Assembly (NCBI GenBank): GCA_010909725.1
Contig: JAACMV010000027.1
Location: 682,001 to 746,000 of the forward strand
Reading direction: 5' to 3'
DNA length: 64,000 nucleotides
Source of the DNA: Picochlorum sp. 'celeri'
Taxonomy: Eukaryota; Chlorophyta; Trebouxiophyceae
Notes under the pieces: model-generated
The model's input: the letters and a program-made list of their open reading frames with translations, nothing else
What the model was told of the DNA's origin: nothing
The model's database searches: none
Part shown: positions 34,744 to 44,789 of the stretch, piece after piece
Position numbering within the stretch: position 1 is the stretch's first letter
Layout: every line of letters starts with the position of its first letter
Translations under genes and position numbers: made by a program

Positions 34744-36480
34744 TTACAACGCAGATGTACTAAAATCTTGACAATTGGAATTGTCAACAGTGGATAACTC
34801 CCACATTTTAATCCCAGCCTTGTCCAAACTTGTTTGAATCCTGTCCACATCGCCACTCGTCGATGGCCAGGTGCCATCTCGGCTTGCGAGGATGGCACCT
34901 GTATATGAAAGCCCTGCTCTTGCAGCAGCACCTTTGTAGGAGAACACACACCATTCTAATGCTTCATGACAATCCAGGATGAACCAGTCTTCCAAGCTCG
35001 TGACGCCATTGTCCAGCACGGAAAATCGAAATGTTCCAGGGGTGTCCTGTGGGCGGACTCTGTACAGTCTATCTCTCCACACAATCTTGTCATCGATTGT
35101 CTTTACTTTGAAAATTGGTCTATACCAGAAACTATTCTTAGCTTTTCCTGGATAAAAGAGTTGAAATTGGCAGGGGAAGTAATCATATGCTGCATTCTTA
35201 CCGGCAAACACTCTCCATGAAAACACTTCTCTTTCTGAAAGATCAAGAGAACTCTGTGCGTCATCCAGCCACCCGACGAACAAGTCTTGCGCCAGAGCAT
35301 GTGTCATCTTTTGTCCTTGAAATTCAGCCATCGGCTTTGGTTCAGGTTTGCTGGGGATGCTTGCGTCCAAACCCAAGCAGTTGTGCTTTTGCAGAATGCA
35401 CAGACTGAACTCTTGGAGTGGCACAGACTCATAGGATGCAATGCATCGATACGAGCACACTTGATCATTAAAGCTGCAAGAATTCAAACAATCCAATGCC
35501 GTCTTGCACTCTGGATCAGTAACGCACTGAAAGATTTCAGAACCGCACTTGGATACCATGCAATATAATTCTGACAGACCTGCATCAGATCTCTTTGTAG
35601 AATTCTGTACTGCTGGAACAGGTTGCAATGCAACATTGATAAAAACTAAAAACGAGTAGAACAAATCATCGGACGATTTCCTTCCATACAACTCCATAAT
35701 ACTGCCCACTGCGGCCCTAGCGTCCTTTTGTTTTGGCAACACCATGTCTACTACTGCTTCTATCAGCTCAGGGTACCGTCCCTTCTTTGACACATCCGAC
35801 CCTTGTATTCGATTCATATCAACCAGAATATCACTTGAATCTACTGCAATAAACGAATCGAAGGACGCTGTTTGCGCCTTCACCTGTGCAGCATCATCAT
35901 CATTCTTGATTCCAAGAGCCATAATGCCATCCACATCTCCAGCACCAATTGGTTCTCCTACACCATACACCCTCAACGAATATCCAGGATCTTCCCATCC
36001 TAGTCGAGTGTTCATATGCTCCAAGACATCCTTCCACGCCGCCCCACCAAGAGTACTCGTTTCATCAGGATGCACTATCACTCCCAGAGTAACACCTCCA
36101 CCAGAAAAACCACTCGTATCACCTCCACCCACCCCTACCCCAACCACCCTATCTGATGTCCTTCTATATAAACTTGAAAACCCAAAACTCAATGCCAACG
36201 TCATCGTGACAGCAAAGGAGGCCACCGTGACGGAAGACATGTGACTCGTCCTTGTCGACAACCTTATTCCGCGACGTCTCTTCAGCGGCACAGCATCATC
36301 GCCATATATCACCTTTCTATCGACTATAGAATGAGTCTGACATCGAGTCGCCTGCATTCGTCGTCTTCCACCCCCACCAGAGTGGTGGGAATAGTGGTGG
36401 GTTTGTGCCACATGTCCACGGTGGACAGGAGTCGTTTTTGCCGCCCTATTCGTGTAATTTGAAGAATACGACATTCTCAT
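34744..36480 (-). CDS. VDR: Violaxanthin de-epoxidase-related protein (VDR)
   Basis: 578-residue, intronless member of the VDE lipocalin family. The Cys-rich block typical of VDE/VDR is at about 325-390 (LYCMVSKCGSEIFQCVTDPE, CKTALDCLNSCSFNDQVCSY, CIASYESVPLQEFSLCILQK). A lipocalin-like barrel follows (FSWRVFAGKNAAYDYFPCQF, VSSLEDWF-type strand, CVFSYKGAAARAG, TGAILASRDGTWP). VDE itself converts violaxanthin in the thylakoid lumen under high light; the VDR branch keeps the fold but its reaction is not established. The N-terminal part has an Arg/His-rich leader, a membrane segment near residues 83-102 (VTVASFAVTMTLALSFGFSS) and a Gly-rich segment, compatible with plastid targeting. The Cys-rich plus lipocalin layout is the main evidence; the 280-residue N-terminal region is unassigned. 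Confidence 0.82.
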   Translation of the reverse strand: MRMSYSSNYTNRAAKTTPVHRGHVAQTHHYSHHSGGGGRRRMQATRCQTHSIVDRKVIYGDDAVPLKRRRGIRLSTRTSHMSSVTVASFAVTMTLALSFGFSSLYRRTSDRVVGVGVGGGDTSGFSGGGVTLGVIVHPDETSTLGGAAWKDVLEHMNTRLGWEDPGYSLRVYGVGEPIGAGDVDGIMALGIKNDDDAAQVKAQTASFDSFIAVDSSDILVDMNRIQGSDVSKKGRYPELIEAVVDMVLPKQKDARAAVGSIMELYGRKSSDDLFYSFLVFINVALQPVPAVQNSTKRSDAGLSELYCMVSKCGSEIFQCVTDPECKTALDCLNSCSFNDQVCSYRCIASYESVPLQEFSLCILQKHNCLGLDASIPSKPEPKPMAEFQGQKMTHALAQDLFVGWLDDAQSSLDLSEREVFSWRVFAGKNAAYDYFPCQFQLFYPGKAKNSFWYRPIFKVKTIDDKIVWRDRLYRVRPQDTPGTFRFSVLDNGVTSLEDWFILDCHEALEWCVFSYKGAAARAGLSYTGAILASRDGTWPSTSGDVDRIQTSLDKAGIKMWELSTVDNSNCQDFSTSAL

Positions 36481-36529
36481 CTACTACTACTATATATTTT
36501 TGTATTACATATTCCTATACAAGACCAAA

Positions 36530-36904
36530 TCAAATGTCATATCCAGTAATCGACCCTCCCCTTCCAACAATCTCACCAATAGCAAACCAAGCATACAATT
36601 CTGCCGCAAACGCAAGATACACGCCCATCTCTTGCGCAGAAAGATCACCTATGTTGCATAACTTGCCCTTGACCACTCCCAATTCCTTCTCAGAATGCTC
36701 AATACCTGCAGGTATTTTCGACATTTTCGTGAAAAACCATTGCTTTGCCAGCTTATCTGCAGCGACCTCATCCTTCACCACATATTCAGCGTTATTCTTC
36801 ATCATGCTTTCATACTGCTTGATGGTCTCAGTGCGAGCAGTCTTGTACAAGGGATCCAGCGCCTGCTTTGCCTTTGATGCGGCCTGATATATCCGCGATG
36901 CCAT
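36530..36904 (-). CDS. Mitochondrial ATP synthase subunit g
   Basis: 124-residue subunit of the Fo membrane part of mitochondrial ATP synthase, involved in dimer formation and cristae shaping. The C-terminal block AAELYAWFAIGEIVGRGGSITGY is the family signature, with the GxxxG-like membrane motif at GEIVGRG. Upstream are YESMMKNNAEYVV and KLAKQWFFTKMSKIPAG, matching plant subunit g. The start is the ATG at 36904 (MASRIYQA); an in-frame TTG further upstream was ignored. One hydrophobic helix near the C-terminus; no cleavable presequence apparent. 49 bp separate its stop from the VDE-related start. Confidence 0.9.
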   Translation of the reverse strand: MASRIYQAASKAKQALDPLYKTARTETIKQYESMMKNNAEYVVKDEVAADKLAKQWFFTKMSKIPAGIEHSEKELGVVKGKLCNIGDLSAQEMGVYLAFAAELYAWFAIGEIVGRGGSITGYDI

Positions 36905-37118
36905 CTTTATGCGCCTCAAGTATAGTTAAATAATTACTAATACTATCTTTATTACACGATCGACGCAAACCGAATTCAGGAAAATGACAGAGATGGATTC
37001 CTTTCATGGAAGGTTTCCTTCTTTTCTTCTTTAGGAAGGCATTGCAAAAGAAAAAAATCCCCAGCGCGTTCGAGCTGGGTCAATCAATATTGGGTTCACT
37101 GGTCCATCGATGGATTGA

Positions 37119-37910
37119 TTAAGAGAAGACGGAGAGGCATTCGGGATCATGGCGTGATGCATCCACCATGGTGGCCAAGGATGCTCCACACGCCACACTG
37201 AAGCACAGGCGTTGAACAATAATCAACGCCAGGATGAGCCAACTCCACCACTCGACTGAAGCTTCGTTGTTCAAATCCACCAGAATTTGAATACTCATAC
37301 CGATTGTTGCGATGGCCATGAGCATGGCAAGCAAGACCATGCTCATTGGTAACCACAGGGATGTCTTTGATACAATCTGTTTCCGAGCAATTGGAACGGC
37401 GATAATGGCGAGAATACCAGCCACGATGTACATCGAGTACTTGGCCAATCCCTCCCCAAAGAGATTCAGGTATTTTTGATCGGCGACGCTTGCAGGATAG
37501 ACACCTGTTGCTGTGAGACAGACGAACACAATACCCACAATAATCATGGTGATGGCCCAACGAACCATGGATCTGAAGGAATATCTCCAGCGAAAATCCT
37601 TGTCTGTGAGCAGGCCGAGAATCAGTATGAATCTCGACTGTCGCCTCTGTCTTTTTCTTTCTCTTCGTGCCTCCCGATCATTGTATGTGGTGGGAGGTAC
37701 GCTGTTGGTGGCATCATACGGACCTTGTTGTTGCTTCTCTGGGTCTGTCGGAGCAACGGGCGGGGTATTGCTGTTGGGTTTCTCTTCTCCGGCAATCTTG
37801 TCCACAGCAGCCTGGATGCATTCAGAATGTACTATTAGTTATTATATAGACTACAATTCAGGAAGAGCATGATTATCACGTACACCAAGCAGAGTTCGTA
37901 TGAGACCCAT
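37119..37910 (-). CDS. Unknown four-helix membrane protein
   Basis: 239 residues from exons 37910-37884 (27 nt, encoding MGLIRTLLG) and 37811-37119; intron donor gtacgt. Not recognised. A Pro/Asn/Gln-rich cytosolic segment and a strongly basic patch (REARRERKRQRRQSRF) precede four hydrophobic stretches: MVRWAITMIIVGIVFVCLT, YSMYIVAGILAIIAVPIA, LPMSMVLLAMLMAIATIGM and WWSWLILALIIVQRLCFSVA. Positive residues before the first helix suggest an N-in, C-in four-pass topology, like tetraspanin or MARVEL folds, but no family motif is visible. Gly2 could be myristoylated. Confidence 0.7.
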
Positions 37911-38179
37911 GGTACTGGCGTTGAACGGGGTGTTTTCCTTCTGTATGCTATCTGTACAGGAGATGGATCGAATCTTCGTGTTATGAAGTAGGAGTAGCTC
38001 TCTCTATATGCTACTATTACTTCTGCGTCTGCCAGGGGATTGTTCTCGCTAGTTCTGGGACAGTTTGCAGATCTGCAGATCTGGCCACGTCAGCATGGCG
38101 CGCACTCGTGGGCTCTTGCAATTGCAGGTTGGTCCATGGATCCATTCTTTTGTCTTGTAAACAATCGAAAATTTTACTG

Positions 38180-39781
38180 ATGATGCATTGTATGAGATGG
38201 CATCCATCAATTAAGACGACAGGGACAGTGTACTGGAGTGCTGTTCCAGTTCGACATTTCCATTCTCGAGGCTTTCGGTGGAATCAGGTTTCGTATCGCA
38301 CTGAAAAAGGATTTAAAAGTTCTACTCTCGTACATTCATCTGAATTGGACCGTTTTGATACGGATCAGGACAGAAATCTCCAGAAATCCTCAGACATGGA
38401 TGTGGTTGTCGTTTCCATCGTAGGTTGTGCGTATTGTAGACGAGTAAAGGATGCTCTGGAGCGGCATAACATTAGATATAAAGATATTGATCTAACATAT
38501 AGAGGAGATTTGTTGGATACGGTCAAAGGGATGACAGGGAAGAGGACGGTGCCCATGGTGTTTGTGAATGGAAGATTGGTTGGTGGGGCGTCGGAGGTGA
38601 TGGAACTCCTTGCCGAGTCTCCCGATGGGACTGGATTGTTGCTTGAAGACGGTGTGCAGTATGACTTGGATGCGCTATTGTCGTCAGCGTCCTCTGACAG
38701 TGGCCATGGTGGCGAGAGCCAGAGTACTAGTTTAGTAGCAACAGTGCGGCGTTTGAAAGAGATTCGGGATGCGTATAGGAATCAAAATAGTAAAGTAGAA
38801 GATGTGAGTGATATATTGGATTCAGATGTTGTGCGTGACATGTTCAAATATCACATTTTGGTGGAGGAAGATGGGGGTTTGGAGTGGTCTGATACAATAC
38901 CTATTGTGTCCGGAACCGTGGATCGCAGACCACTGAATACGCACATAAAGCCACATAAGCGCGAGAAAAAGGTGCAATCTGCAGTGGAGATGAGTGAGAC
39001 GTTGAGGGTGCTGCTTTTGGAGCTGTTTGATGAGTACATGACCTCGGATGGGAGATTGGTGGATTATACAGGAATGAGATTGGACGACAAGTTTCGAATA
39101 TATGTTGATGCGACTGTTGATTTGCAGGCTGTCGATCTGGGAGGGATGTCTATGCAGGAGGCTATGTGTTTTTGGATAAATATGTACAACAGTTTGATAG
39201 TCCATGCAGTATGCGTGTTTGGACCGGCTACCTCGACACTTGAGAGGTTGACGTGGTTTGATAAAGTATCGTACAATATTGGAGGGCATAGATTCTCGGC
39301 AAATGACATCGAACACGGAATTCTTCGATCAAATGCCCCAAGTCCTGCATCTCTGTGGAGCATCTTGGGTATATCACGGCTTGCGAAGCCCACATTCGCA
39401 AATGAGAAAGATCCCCGTGTACAATATATAATGCCAAAGGTAGATCCACGGATCCATTTTGCTCTGAACTGTGGTGCTCGATCATGTCCACCTATCAAAG
39501 TCTTCAGTGTGGGTTCATTGGATGATGGGTTGGAAGCTGCTACTGAAGCATTCTGTGAGGGAGAAGTTCGGTTTGATGAAAATACACGCGAATTATACCT
39601 ATCTTCCATCTTCAAGTGGTACGCAAGCGATTTTGGTGCAACGAAGGAGGAAAGAGTCCAATTCATTCTGCCCCATCTCTCTGATGAGAAGACCAGGCAA
39701 GCACTTCAAAAGTGCCTGGATAAGGGAGAACCCATACAGTTTCGATATTTGCCATATGATTGGTCAATAAATTCTACATAA
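38180..39781 (+). CDS. Glutaredoxin-DUF547 fusion protein
   Basis: 533-residue, intronless protein. After a basic, acid-poor N-terminus of about 50 residues that looks like an organelle transit peptide comes a glutaredoxin domain (about 75-160): VVVSIVGCAYCRRVKDALE with active site CAYC, cis-Pro segment TVPMVFVNGRLVGGASEV. The C-terminal half is a DUF547 domain: FWINMYNSLIVHAVCVFG, VSYNIGGHRFSANDIEHGIL, DPRIHFALNCGARSCPPIKV and YLSSIFKWYASDFG. The same pairing, often with a DEP domain between, is found in plant proteins of unknown role; here the linker is short. Substrate is unknown. First real ATG is at 38180; an earlier in-frame GTG was ignored. Only 22 bp separate it from the next gene. 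Confidence 0.88.
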   Translation: MMHCMRWHPSIKTTGTVYWSAVPVRHFHSRGFRWNQVSYRTEKGFKSSTLVHSSELDRFDTDQDRNLQKSSDMDVVVVSIVGCAYCRRVKDALERHNIRYKDIDLTYRGDLLDTVKGMTGKRTVPMVFVNGRLVGGASEVMELLAESPDGTGLLLEDGVQYDLDALLSSASSDSGHGGESQSTSLVATVRRLKEIRDAYRNQNSKVEDVSDILDSDVVRDMFKYHILVEEDGGLEWSDTIPIVSGTVDRRPLNTHIKPHKREKKVQSAVEMSETLRVLLLELFDEYMTSDGRLVDYTGMRLDDKFRIYVDATVDLQAVDLGGMSMQEAMCFWINMYNSLIVHAVCVFGPATSTLERLTWFDKVSYNIGGHRFSANDIEHGILRSNAPSPASLWSILGISRLAKPTFANEKDPRVQYIMPKVDPRIHFALNCGARSCPPIKVFSVGSLDDGLEAATEAFCEGEVRFDENTRELYLSSIFKWYASDFGATKEERVQFILPHLSDEKTRQALQKCLDKGEPIQFRYLPYDWSINST

Positions 39782-39803
39782 AAAATGTAAAATCCCAGAA
39801 AGA

Positions 39804-41048
39804 ATGACTCTCCTGGCGACTTGGTGGCGTCGTAAAAACAAAAGTGGACATGTCGTGGTTGTTCTGGAGTCAACTGTTCTGTTATTGTTTGGATTGAGCA
39901 TCATCTTTTGGGTACTGTCTCAGAAATACGATACATACGGGGTTGGTTCGCTACTCTCTCGGGATACTCGGCAGGGAGCTCCTTGGCTCTCTGGTGTGGC
40001 TGGGAAGAAACGGTATTCAACGACAGATTTGCTCACATTGGCAAAGATGAGGGCCAAGAGGCGCTTCAAATACAACACAATCACAGTCATACATGCTGCT
40101 GGTGATAGAATGGAACTATTGCAGAATTGTGTGTACAGTTTGGTTGTGAATGGTAAAGCAGACAACTTCATTGTTGCTGCCATGGACAATATTGCATTAT
40201 GTCAAGAGCTTGGCTTACCTTGTGCCGACGTGTCGCATCTTTTTTCAGAGTCTTCCTCCACGGCAGCGACTAGCGCACAGACATTCAATTCGCCCTGGTA
40301 TAAACAAGTCACACGTGCAAAAGTCCAAGTTGTTGACATGTTATTGAGGCATGGATATGCAGTACATTCTAGCGATTTTGATGTGTATTATGCAAAAGAT
40401 GTATGGAAAAATTATGCATCATATATGATGCTAATCGACTCTGTGACAGCTGATGCAGCCTTTCAGAAGGAATGGGGGTATGTGAACACTGGCAATTATG
40501 TGATTCTGCCAACAACAGCTGCAAAAATGTTCATGGCGCGCTGGTTGGAAAGCATGAAGACACCGATCCCAGAGCAAAATGACCAGTTACTACTCGCTGA
40601 AATACTTGGGCAGAATAATGTGGCGGAGAATGGATTCCAGATTGTCCAATGTATGGTTAGGGATGAGTGTTTATCCAGTGTTCATCGTCAAGAACCATCC
40701 TCTGGTGATCCGAGCAGTGATGGCAGTGGCTATCCAACTATGTTGATTCGAACATTTGATCCTCCGTATTACAGTTCATACCACGATCACTGCATCTTTG
40801 GAAAACCAGATCATCCTGACTTCCCCTTTGACATGTGCCATTCCTCATTGCTCTTTGCTCACACAATATGCACCGTACAGTCCGGAACAGACAGCGTATA
40901 CGATGTGAAGATGAAGACACTCATGGCATCAGGAGCATGGGCATTTGACTCGTGCGACAAGGGTCAAGAGGATGGTATCGTTCGATGCACACCAAAGATG
41001 ACCCCACCATCATGTCCAGACATACCATGGAATCCAAAGGCGTCGTGA
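39804..41048 (+). CDS. Type II membrane glycosyltransferase (nucleotide-diphospho-sugar transferase, GT77-like)
   Basis: 414 residues, intronless. A single N-terminal anchor (VVVVLESTVLLLFGLSIIFWVL, residues 17-38) after a basic cytosolic end gives Golgi type II topology. The catalytic part matches the Nucleotid_trans family: ITVIHAAGDRMELLQNCVYS, NFIVAAMDNIALCQELGLPC, RAKVQVVDMLLRHGYAVHSS with the metal-binding DxD as SDFDVYY, and VNTGNYVILPTTAAKMFM. Family members in plants and algae transfer arabinose, xylose or galactose to wall glycoproteins or polysaccharides; donor and acceptor cannot be told. Cys residues in the C-terminal part fit a luminal domain. The ATG lies 22 bp after the upstream stop. 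Confidence 0.83.
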   Translation: MTLLATWWRRKNKSGHVVVVLESTVLLLFGLSIIFWVLSQKYDTYGVGSLLSRDTRQGAPWLSGVAGKKRYSTTDLLTLAKMRAKRRFKYNTITVIHAAGDRMELLQNCVYSLVVNGKADNFIVAAMDNIALCQELGLPCADVSHLFSESSSTAATSAQTFNSPWYKQVTRAKVQVVDMLLRHGYAVHSSDFDVYYAKDVWKNYASYMMLIDSVTADAAFQKEWGYVNTGNYVILPTTAAKMFMARWLESMKTPIPEQNDQLLLAEILGQNNVAENGFQIVQCMVRDECLSSVHRQEPSSGDPSSDGSGYPTMLIRTFDPPYYSSYHDHCIFGKPDHPDFPFDMCHSSLLFAHTICTVQSGTDSVYDVKMKTLMASGAWAFDSCDKGQEDGIVRCTPKMTPPSCPDIPWNPKAS

Positions 41049-41207
41049 CCCATATTCGCATGATCCTCACACTAGTATAATTTAAAGTATTTATTTCTTA
41101 CTATTGTACATGTATTGTAACCACAGCCATTGTTAGGAGCACTACAAGGACGAACAAGGGACTGTATACTACTCTGTGCCTCTGTTCATCGAGTTCTCTG
41201 GATCACG

Positions 41208-41681
41208 ATGAGTGCTAATGCTGCAAAAACTGGAACCTCAATGGTCCATAAATTAAAAGCATGGATTAGCAGTCCCACCGGTCCCAAGACCACCCATTTC
41301 TGGGGTCCAGTGGCAAACTGGGGTTTCGTCATTGCGGTATGTTTGATTCTGTTTGCAACTGTTTGAAGCCAATGTGTGATGTAATTTGTTGATATTCTAG
41401 ATGTGGGAATGATACTGGGTCATACACTGTCACTGTTGTAGGGTATTGCTGACAGTTCAAAACCAGCAGAAATGATTTCACCAAATATGACAGCAGCAAT
41501 GTGTGTTTATAGCCTTCTTTTCATGCGATTTGCTTGGATGATTGAACCACGGAACTACATATTATTTGCATGCCATGCGTCGAATGAAGCTGTGCAGATG
41601 AATCAGATGAGGCGGTATGTTGAGTTCAGGCAGAGTAGTAGTAGCAGTAGTAGTGATACCAAGGCGGAAAAGTCGCAATAA
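41208..41681 (+). CDS. MPC1: Mitochondrial pyruvate carrier 1
   Basis: 122 residues from exons 41208-41336 and 41442-41681 (105-nt intron). Inner-membrane subunit that, with MPC2, imports pyruvate. Hallmarks: THFWGPVANWGFVIAGIADS (from the exon junction), MISPNMTAAMCVYSLLFMRF and PRNYILFACHASNEAVQMNQ, all in standard order. The C-terminal tail is a Ser-rich low-complexity run. Lengths agree with the family (about 110-120). The downstream neighbour on the other strand is pyruvate dehydrogenase kinase, which also acts on mitochondrial pyruvate; the two stops are 65 bp apart. Confidence 0.94.
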
Positions 41682-41746
41682 CATCGGATCGAATACACTA
41701 TTGTAAAATTTTTGTATCAAGTAAAATGATAGACCACAAGCATTTA

Positions 41747-43125
41747 TTAGGGGAGCGGCTCCTGGACGTTTCCTAGTCTATTCAAATGAAGGTAGGCATC
41801 TGTGCCATACCCTTCCATTGAAATTATTGACAAGTCTCCGCCAAAGTATCTGGCATACAGTCTAGAAATCGGAAGCCCATATCCATATCCAGCCAGAACA
41901 GAGGGGCCATCTGCTGTCTCTGGATCCTCATCGTCCATTTCTTCCAACGGGGATTTTGCTGTTGTGTACAAGTATGTCCAGATTTTGGGCAAACCCGACC
42001 TAGGAATTCCACCACCTTCATCGGAGCACTTTATTGTGATATCTTCCTCTCCTTCAGCAACAACAACCCGAATTGGAGGTGGCTCATGGTCTGCATCCTC
42101 ATATCTATCATACACTGCTCTCAGGGAGTTTTTCACCAGCTCAAAGACCATGTGATGCAAATGTGAAGGCACATAAGGAAATGTGAACGTGGGATCTCCA
42201 TATACGACCACTTCTGGAGCATCCCCTTTCTCTCTCATGCAGATTGTTCGTGCATCGTCGATTGCATGAGAGCAAATCACACCTGGTGAGCACTTTGTAT
42301 CAATCAAACCTATATGATTCTCTTTCTGCGGCTCTTTAAGCGCAATATGCTGTCCAATAAGCATTCTCAATCCAATACGAGACATGTAAAACCCATCCAA
42401 AAATTGATGAATATCAGGGAGGTCATTCAATCCAATACTAGTAGACAGTTCCCGCTTCAATTCTGCAACACCCATAGCCATGACTGGTACAACATTGCGA
42501 TGCCTTGTGTAAATACTTCGCAATAAAGTTGTCAACTGCACCTCGTCCTGAGCATCCTTTACCTTGGGGAAGTTACGGAGCTCCTTGAAGGATTCGACAT
42601 ACCAGTCACGGACTTTCAGCACATGAGGCTTCGCAGAAAGACCATATGGTAAGTTTTCTAACTCTGCAACCCTATGAGCAAGCCTTACGGGCAATTCATT
42701 GTGCAAAAATTGTGCCGAAAGGATGAGTTGCCTTTCTATAGGCTTCGACCCAAAGTCCAACCTGCAACAGCGACATTCACACCCATGAAATCATACGAGA
42801 CAGCGCATATATGCAATAGTATTGTGTATCGAAAGGCATCCGATAGTCAAGGTCAAACCGCAGGCTGACGGACAGATGTTCTTTCAATCGACCGAGGGTA
42901 GAGGGTCTTTCGACAACCCTCTCCCATACATCGCTCTCACATGCTATTATGCAAACAATTCACGTACATATATTTCAAACTGACTCCGGTTTGCTTTTTA
43001 AGGGCACATGCAAAAACATCGTCGACAAGTTCTTTCGGATAATGGTCGCCAAGACGGACGCCGCTTTGTTTGGCAGCGAATGCCTGGCGCAACACCGAAT
43101 TCGAGAGTCGGCTGACTGTTGCCAT
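41747..43125 (-). CDS. PDK: Mitochondrial pyruvate dehydrogenase kinase
   Basis: 390 residues from exons 43125-42968 and 42761-41747; the 206-nt intron is among the longer ones here. PDK phosphorylates and inactivates the E1-alpha subunit of pyruvate dehydrogenase. N-terminal regulatory bundle: QTGVSLKYMLDFGSKPIERQ, LILSAQFLHNELPVRLAHR, NLPYGLSAKPHVLKVRDWYV. GHKL ATPase domain: N-box ELVKNSLRAVYDRY, G1 DEGGGIPRSGL, G2 GYGYGLPISRLYARYFGGDL, then GYGTDAYLHLNRL. A short Ser/Arg-containing leader suits mitochondrial targeting. A branched-chain ketoacid dehydrogenase kinase is the alternative, but the sequence order fits plant PDK better. Confidence 0.93.
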
Positions 43126-43316
43126 ATTATCTTACAATTACGCCTATCGATATGCCCCCATGGGATAGAACAAGGTTGCAGAAACAGGGGAACCAAGGTC
43201 TTCAAGAAGGTTGTACTCTGTGTAGCAACCCTACACACTATACCAAGTTCCGAATTATAAACCTATTTTCGAATTAATCCAGTTATATGAGTGGTGTGAT
43301 TTCAAGATGGAAAAAA

Positions 43317-44789
43317 TCATGATGCAACAATCTTCCAAGGGCACTCTAGTCCTGCCCACATGGGTACTACAGTATCATCTCCAAATTCATACGAATCTGG
43401 GACAGTCCAGGCCTCTTTCCGTAAGGTAATAGTATCAGTGTTTCTGCTCAGTTTGTAAAAATCTGGTCCATTGAAACTGGTGAAGGATTCAAGGGCACTG
43501 AGGGCACCTGCCATCTCAAACGCATGTGTGTAGAGCGGCAATGCAACAGGGGCGCTGAAAATACCAGCGCATCCACAGGCAGATTCCTTGGCGCCTTTAG
43601 GATGCGGAGCGCTGTCGGTTCCTAAGAAGAACTTTTTGCTCCCACTCATGGCAGCTGCAGCAACAGCTTCTCGGTGAGTTTCTCTCTTCAGGATGGGTAA
43701 GCAAAAGGCATGTGGGCGGAGGCCACCAACAAAGAGAGAGTTTCGGTTCCAAAGGATATGCTGTGGTGTTATGGAGGCAGCTACATTGGAAGGGGCAGAT
43801 GCGACGAATTCAGCAGCATTTTTGGTGGTGATGTGCTCCATGACAACCCGCAAGTTTGGCATGGTTTCCAACAATGGTGTGAGAACCCTTTTGATGAATT
43901 CTGCTTCCCTATCAAAAAAGTCAATGCTTGGATCGGTGACTTCTCCGTGGACCAACAAGGGCATATCAACCTGCACAATGGCATGGATTTTGTCATGCAA
44001 ATGGCTTGAAGAGGAAGAAAACTCATAGATTGTAGGGATGTTGCCTGGTTTTGGGAACGTTTTGTCATAAACGAATCCACCGAGGCAGGGGAAGAACTCC
44101 CCTTGGAGCATCCACGTTGATGTTGCCTCCGAATGGAATCAATATCACTCTTGAACATGTTGACACGATTACGAAGGAGGCTACCAAGCATTCATTCCGG
44201 GGGATATGGTGCACACACATACCTCCTCCATCGCCTTCATAGCATCAATGCACTTTTTCCAATCTGTCACTCCTGAATCACTATTGGTTGTAGCTCCAGC
44301 TGGATACATTTTCAACGCCACCACACCCTTTTCTTTTGCCTGGTAGATTTCCTCTGGGGTCGTGTTGTCAGTCAGGTACAGAGTCATCAGAGGTGTAAAT
44401 CTAGCACTGTATTGTGTAGGTACTGCATTCAATATCTTAATCTTATAATCTAGAGCCATCGCGGTATTCGTGACCGGCGGAACCAGATTTGGCATAATAA
44501 TTGCCCTTCCAAACTGGGCAGCACTGAGAGGAACCACGCTATCCAGACCTGGTCCATCGCGAACGTGTAAATGCCAATCATCTGGCCTGACAATCGTAAT
44601 TTCATCTATCACGCTGGAATGCGTTTGCACTGACCTACGAGCACAGTATTTGACTGTCCTTTTGGTGCCATGCAGCTTGCTTGAGAAAGACACCCCAGCA
44701 GAACGCACATTGTGCATTCTAGTGCACCGTATCATTCCGTAAAACATGCTATATAAAAAATGCCTGAATGGGCCACCAATTCCTTGCAT
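43317..44789 (-). CDS. PYR4: Dihydroorotase (class II, PyrC type)
   Basis: 406 residues from exons 44789-44223 and 43970-43317; the 252-nt intron is the longest well-supported one in the window. It closes carbamoyl-aspartate to dihydroorotate in pyrimidine synthesis; in plants the enzyme is plastidial. Zinc ligands: [10 protein letters not shown] (HxH), the carbamylated Lys in [34 protein letters not shown] and the Asp in [13 protein letters not shown]. About 58 basic residues precede the enzyme and look like a transit peptide. The intron call rests on the join [14 protein letters not shown], which matches PyrC exactly. Confidence 0.95.

Noticed and set aside
35744..36244. 166-codon plus-strand frame opposite the VDE-related gene
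   Set aside because: Proline- and serine-rich shadow of the minus-strand gene, no motif.
43971..44222. Exon starting [17 protein letters not shown] in the dihydroorotase gene
   Set aside because: It would break the match to PyrC; the direct join [14 protein letters not shown] reproduces the family sequence exactly, so the stretch is intron.
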